DNA of 64,000 bases, from NCBI GenBank assembly GCA_006538405.1, contig BJKQ01000002.1, forward strand, positions 868,001 through 932,000. The letters run 5' to 3'. Made by a program: the position numbers and the translations under genes. Positions 61,843 through 64,000 of this stretch are shown here, piece after piece. Position 1 is the first letter of the stretch, and every line of letters begins with the position of its first letter. Under the pieces are notes generated by a model. The model was given only the letters and a program-made list of their open reading frames with translations. It was not told the origin of the DNA and ran no database searches. This DNA is from Hansfordia pulvinata. Its lineage: Eukaryota > Ascomycota > Sordariomycetes > Xylariales.

Positions 61843-63677
61843 CTGAGCACAAGGCACGCCCCCTCACCTGGAGACGCAGATCAGAAATGGTGTGATCGGT
61901 GCTCATAGGCTCAGAGCCACAGAGCCCAAGTGTGTGTGGCTCCCGGGTCCCCTTTTTCAGCAGCATGCGGGGGGGATCTCTGCCTCTTTTCATTATTACA
62001 GACAACCACCGTTTCTTCTTCTTCTCCGTCTCCACGAGGTCCCTTTCAGCTGTGCCTTAGAGCCTCTTTTCCCTCGTGCTCTTCTCGGCCCTCCACCCAC
62101 TTGCACGTGCTGCTGCTGCTGCTGCAGTGTGCAAGACCCGCAGACACATCGGCTAACGCATACACATCTTCATTGTCAGAATCTCTTGCTTCTCTCTCCG
62201 AAACCCGCGTGATGCCTGCTGCATGATAGTCATCTCGTGTACATGCCGGCCCGCACTATCCCAGGATCACGGTCCTGCTCAGTAACGGTCCCGTCGCGTC
62301 CTCCTTGTGTGGTGGGGGATCTCGGCCAATGGGTTGCCAGACCGGCCTCCTCTCCATAGCTCACGCCATTGGGTCGATGGCAATGCTATCCAGCATGGAG
62401 ATCATGGAACTCGTCCCCCCCCCCTTCAGCTGGCCCCCCACGCCCGTGTGTCAGCAAGGTAGCACATGGGATCCATGTCGGCAATTGTCCATTTGGTGTC
62501 CCGACAGGCAGGTGTTTGTCCATTGAGGAAAACAGGTACCTACCGTGCCTACCTACATAGGTAGCCAACTGTAGGTAAGGTAGGTACCCAAGGTACCGCA
62601 CAGTTTTGCTCTGCGCTCCGTTGTCAGCGGCGCCTCCTACCTAACTTGGTGGAAAGGTACACCCACAGAGTCGCCGGCAGCCTTGACTGCTCTCGGGCTC
62701 CCCCCATTCCCGCAGGTCAGGTGGTCCTCTTTACGGGTGAATACCTTTCCTTAAGCTACTCGTGGGTGCGACCGTGGCTTGGTGAAACGAACGCCATCCC
62801 ACATTGGGCAGTGGGCTGTACAACATATATGAATCGCACGCCCGACAACAATACATTCGTGACGGCCGTGAGAGAGTCAAGCACCAAAGTCTCAGGACGT
62901 CTCAAGCACATCCGCTCGGTTCCACCCAGAGCTACGCCGTGGCAATGCGGCCTTAGCAGAGGGGTCAAGATCTACCCAATGCTTGCTCGGCTTGGCCGGT
63001 TGGCTGACGAATCTTCTCGCCTCCACAAACAACTCGACTAAATATTTCCGAGGGCCACGACAGCGACAGGTCGTGGAACAGGTCAGATCAACTTGACGAT
63101 TTCTGGTGGCGCGCCAATAGGCCCGACCGCTCAGCGGCCTTCCTGGGCCTTATGGCGACCTTCTCACTCGGGACTCGAGTAATGAATCTTATGAAGAAGA
63201 TTCAGAAAGAAAGAGTTGAAATCAGATGGATCCGGATTTGGTTAGGTGCGGTGCACTTAGGTAGTAGGCACAAGACATAAACACGTAGGAATATGCTCCT
63301 GTCGGAGGTTAGTAGCCAACATTGAGTAACTCAGAGAGGTACGGAGTTGATTTCGCCAGTCGAAGACTGCTGCAGCTGCTGCCCTCCTTTGAGAATTCCA
63401 AGAAACATACTCTCATCAACCCACCAACTTTCAACCGGGGCCGCGCTCAACCGGCTCCGGAACTCGTATCCCATGCCTGACGAAAAACAGGTCTGGCCGC
63501 GCGGCGACGAGGAAGTCGGCCCCCCAAACATCCGCGGGAAACTCGCCAAGGTAGGTCGAAAAGGGGGGCCCGCCCACCCTCGCCTGCGAACGCGGCCCCC
63601 CAGCGGGCGGTTGACGCGGTAGGTCCGCGGTGTGGGAGAGGCTGCTGCTGCTGTTCTGCCAATCTTCGTAGAGGGGA

Positions 63678-63692
63678 GGGGGGGGGGGGGGG
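63678..63692. repeat. Poly-G tract (15 G)
   Basis: An uninterrupted G run, immediately preceded by GAGGGGA. Confidence 0.88.
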
Positions 63693-64000
63693 TGCATTCA
63701 CGTTTGTGGTAGTGGTATTGATCGAATTTCAGAACATGATCATACTGAGCTGCAGGTAGAGACGAAGCTTCACTTTTTGTGTGACTGCGCTGTAGAGAAA
63801 AGAAAACAGGCGGTAGTCAAGTTTCTCTTTCTCCTGCCTTATTGGCCGTCTCGGGGCTTAGCAAGCTTTCATAAGCTTTCATAACCCCTTTCTCGCGCCC
63901 TGCACGCAGATGGCCATGGCGCACAGAGACCAACGGCGCGGAGCCGCCGAAAGCAGAGTACGGAAACGGAATTATAAGGGGATCCGTACCTTTGAATGGG

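Larger units (their letters stand above)
60494..64000. other. Right-edge gene-free region
   Basis: The promoter of the SVOP-like gene lies on the left. The rest has no frame with recognisable domains. It holds a TACGAGTA copy at 61228, a run of TAGGTACC-type motifs (62537–62600), a TCGAGCCG octamer array (61811–61842), a C/T-rich stretch near 62000 and a G15 tract (63678–63692). Confidence 0.55.

Overview
The window looks like nuclear DNA of a filamentous ascomycete, most likely a sordariomycete (perhaps Hypocreales, a weak guess). The genes carry short GT–AG introns of 54–144 nt, mostly with RCTRAC-like branch points and CAG acceptors. Start contexts are fungal, low-complexity Gln/Ser/Pro/Ala tracts are common, and intergenic DNA is GC-rich. 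I see no bacterial operon, CRISPR array, rRNA, convincing tRNA or transposon ORF, and no AT-rich RIP-like block.

Only about eight genes occupy the 64 kb. From the left: a Utp8-like small-subunit processome protein (813–3776, +); a gene-free stretch of 8.6 kb; a DUF8035-type protein of unknown function (12423–15015, +) convergent with a four-BRCT Rad4/Dpb11/TopBP1 homologue (16086–18812, −); a 10 kb gene-free stretch; a small basic Ser/Arg-rich protein (29057–30125, +); a 6 kb gap with long microsatellites; an MDR-type enoyl/quinone reductase-like enzyme (36156–37700, +) followed by a broken DUF3237-like sequence (about 38215–38950, +); a 7 kb gap; a sugar-porter MFS transporter (45928–47997, +); a large protein of about 1640 aa with Q-rich repeats and an unrecognised core (51481–56753, +); and an SVOP-like MFS transporter (58703–60493, −).

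The genes do not form one pathway. They cover ribosome biogenesis (Utp8), replication and checkpoint control (Dpb11), nutrient transport (two MFS proteins), one oxidoreductase and several orphan proteins. The reductase and the DUF3237-like fragment are neighbours in the same orientation, but that alone does not make a biosynthetic cluster.

Two features of the DNA stand out. First, several otherwise conserved genes are interrupted by one-base frame breaks, mostly at short G/C runs and nearly all consistent with one lost base. This looks more like consensus sequencing error than gene decay. Second, the gene-free stretches are strongly enriched in the octamer TACGAGTA/TACTCGTA (about 30 copies by eye, against one or two expected) and in TAGGTACC-type palindromes. 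I saw neither inside a reading frame. I did not identify a clearly new multi-gene system. The best candidates for something undescribed are the dispersed octamer and the large orphan gene at 51481.
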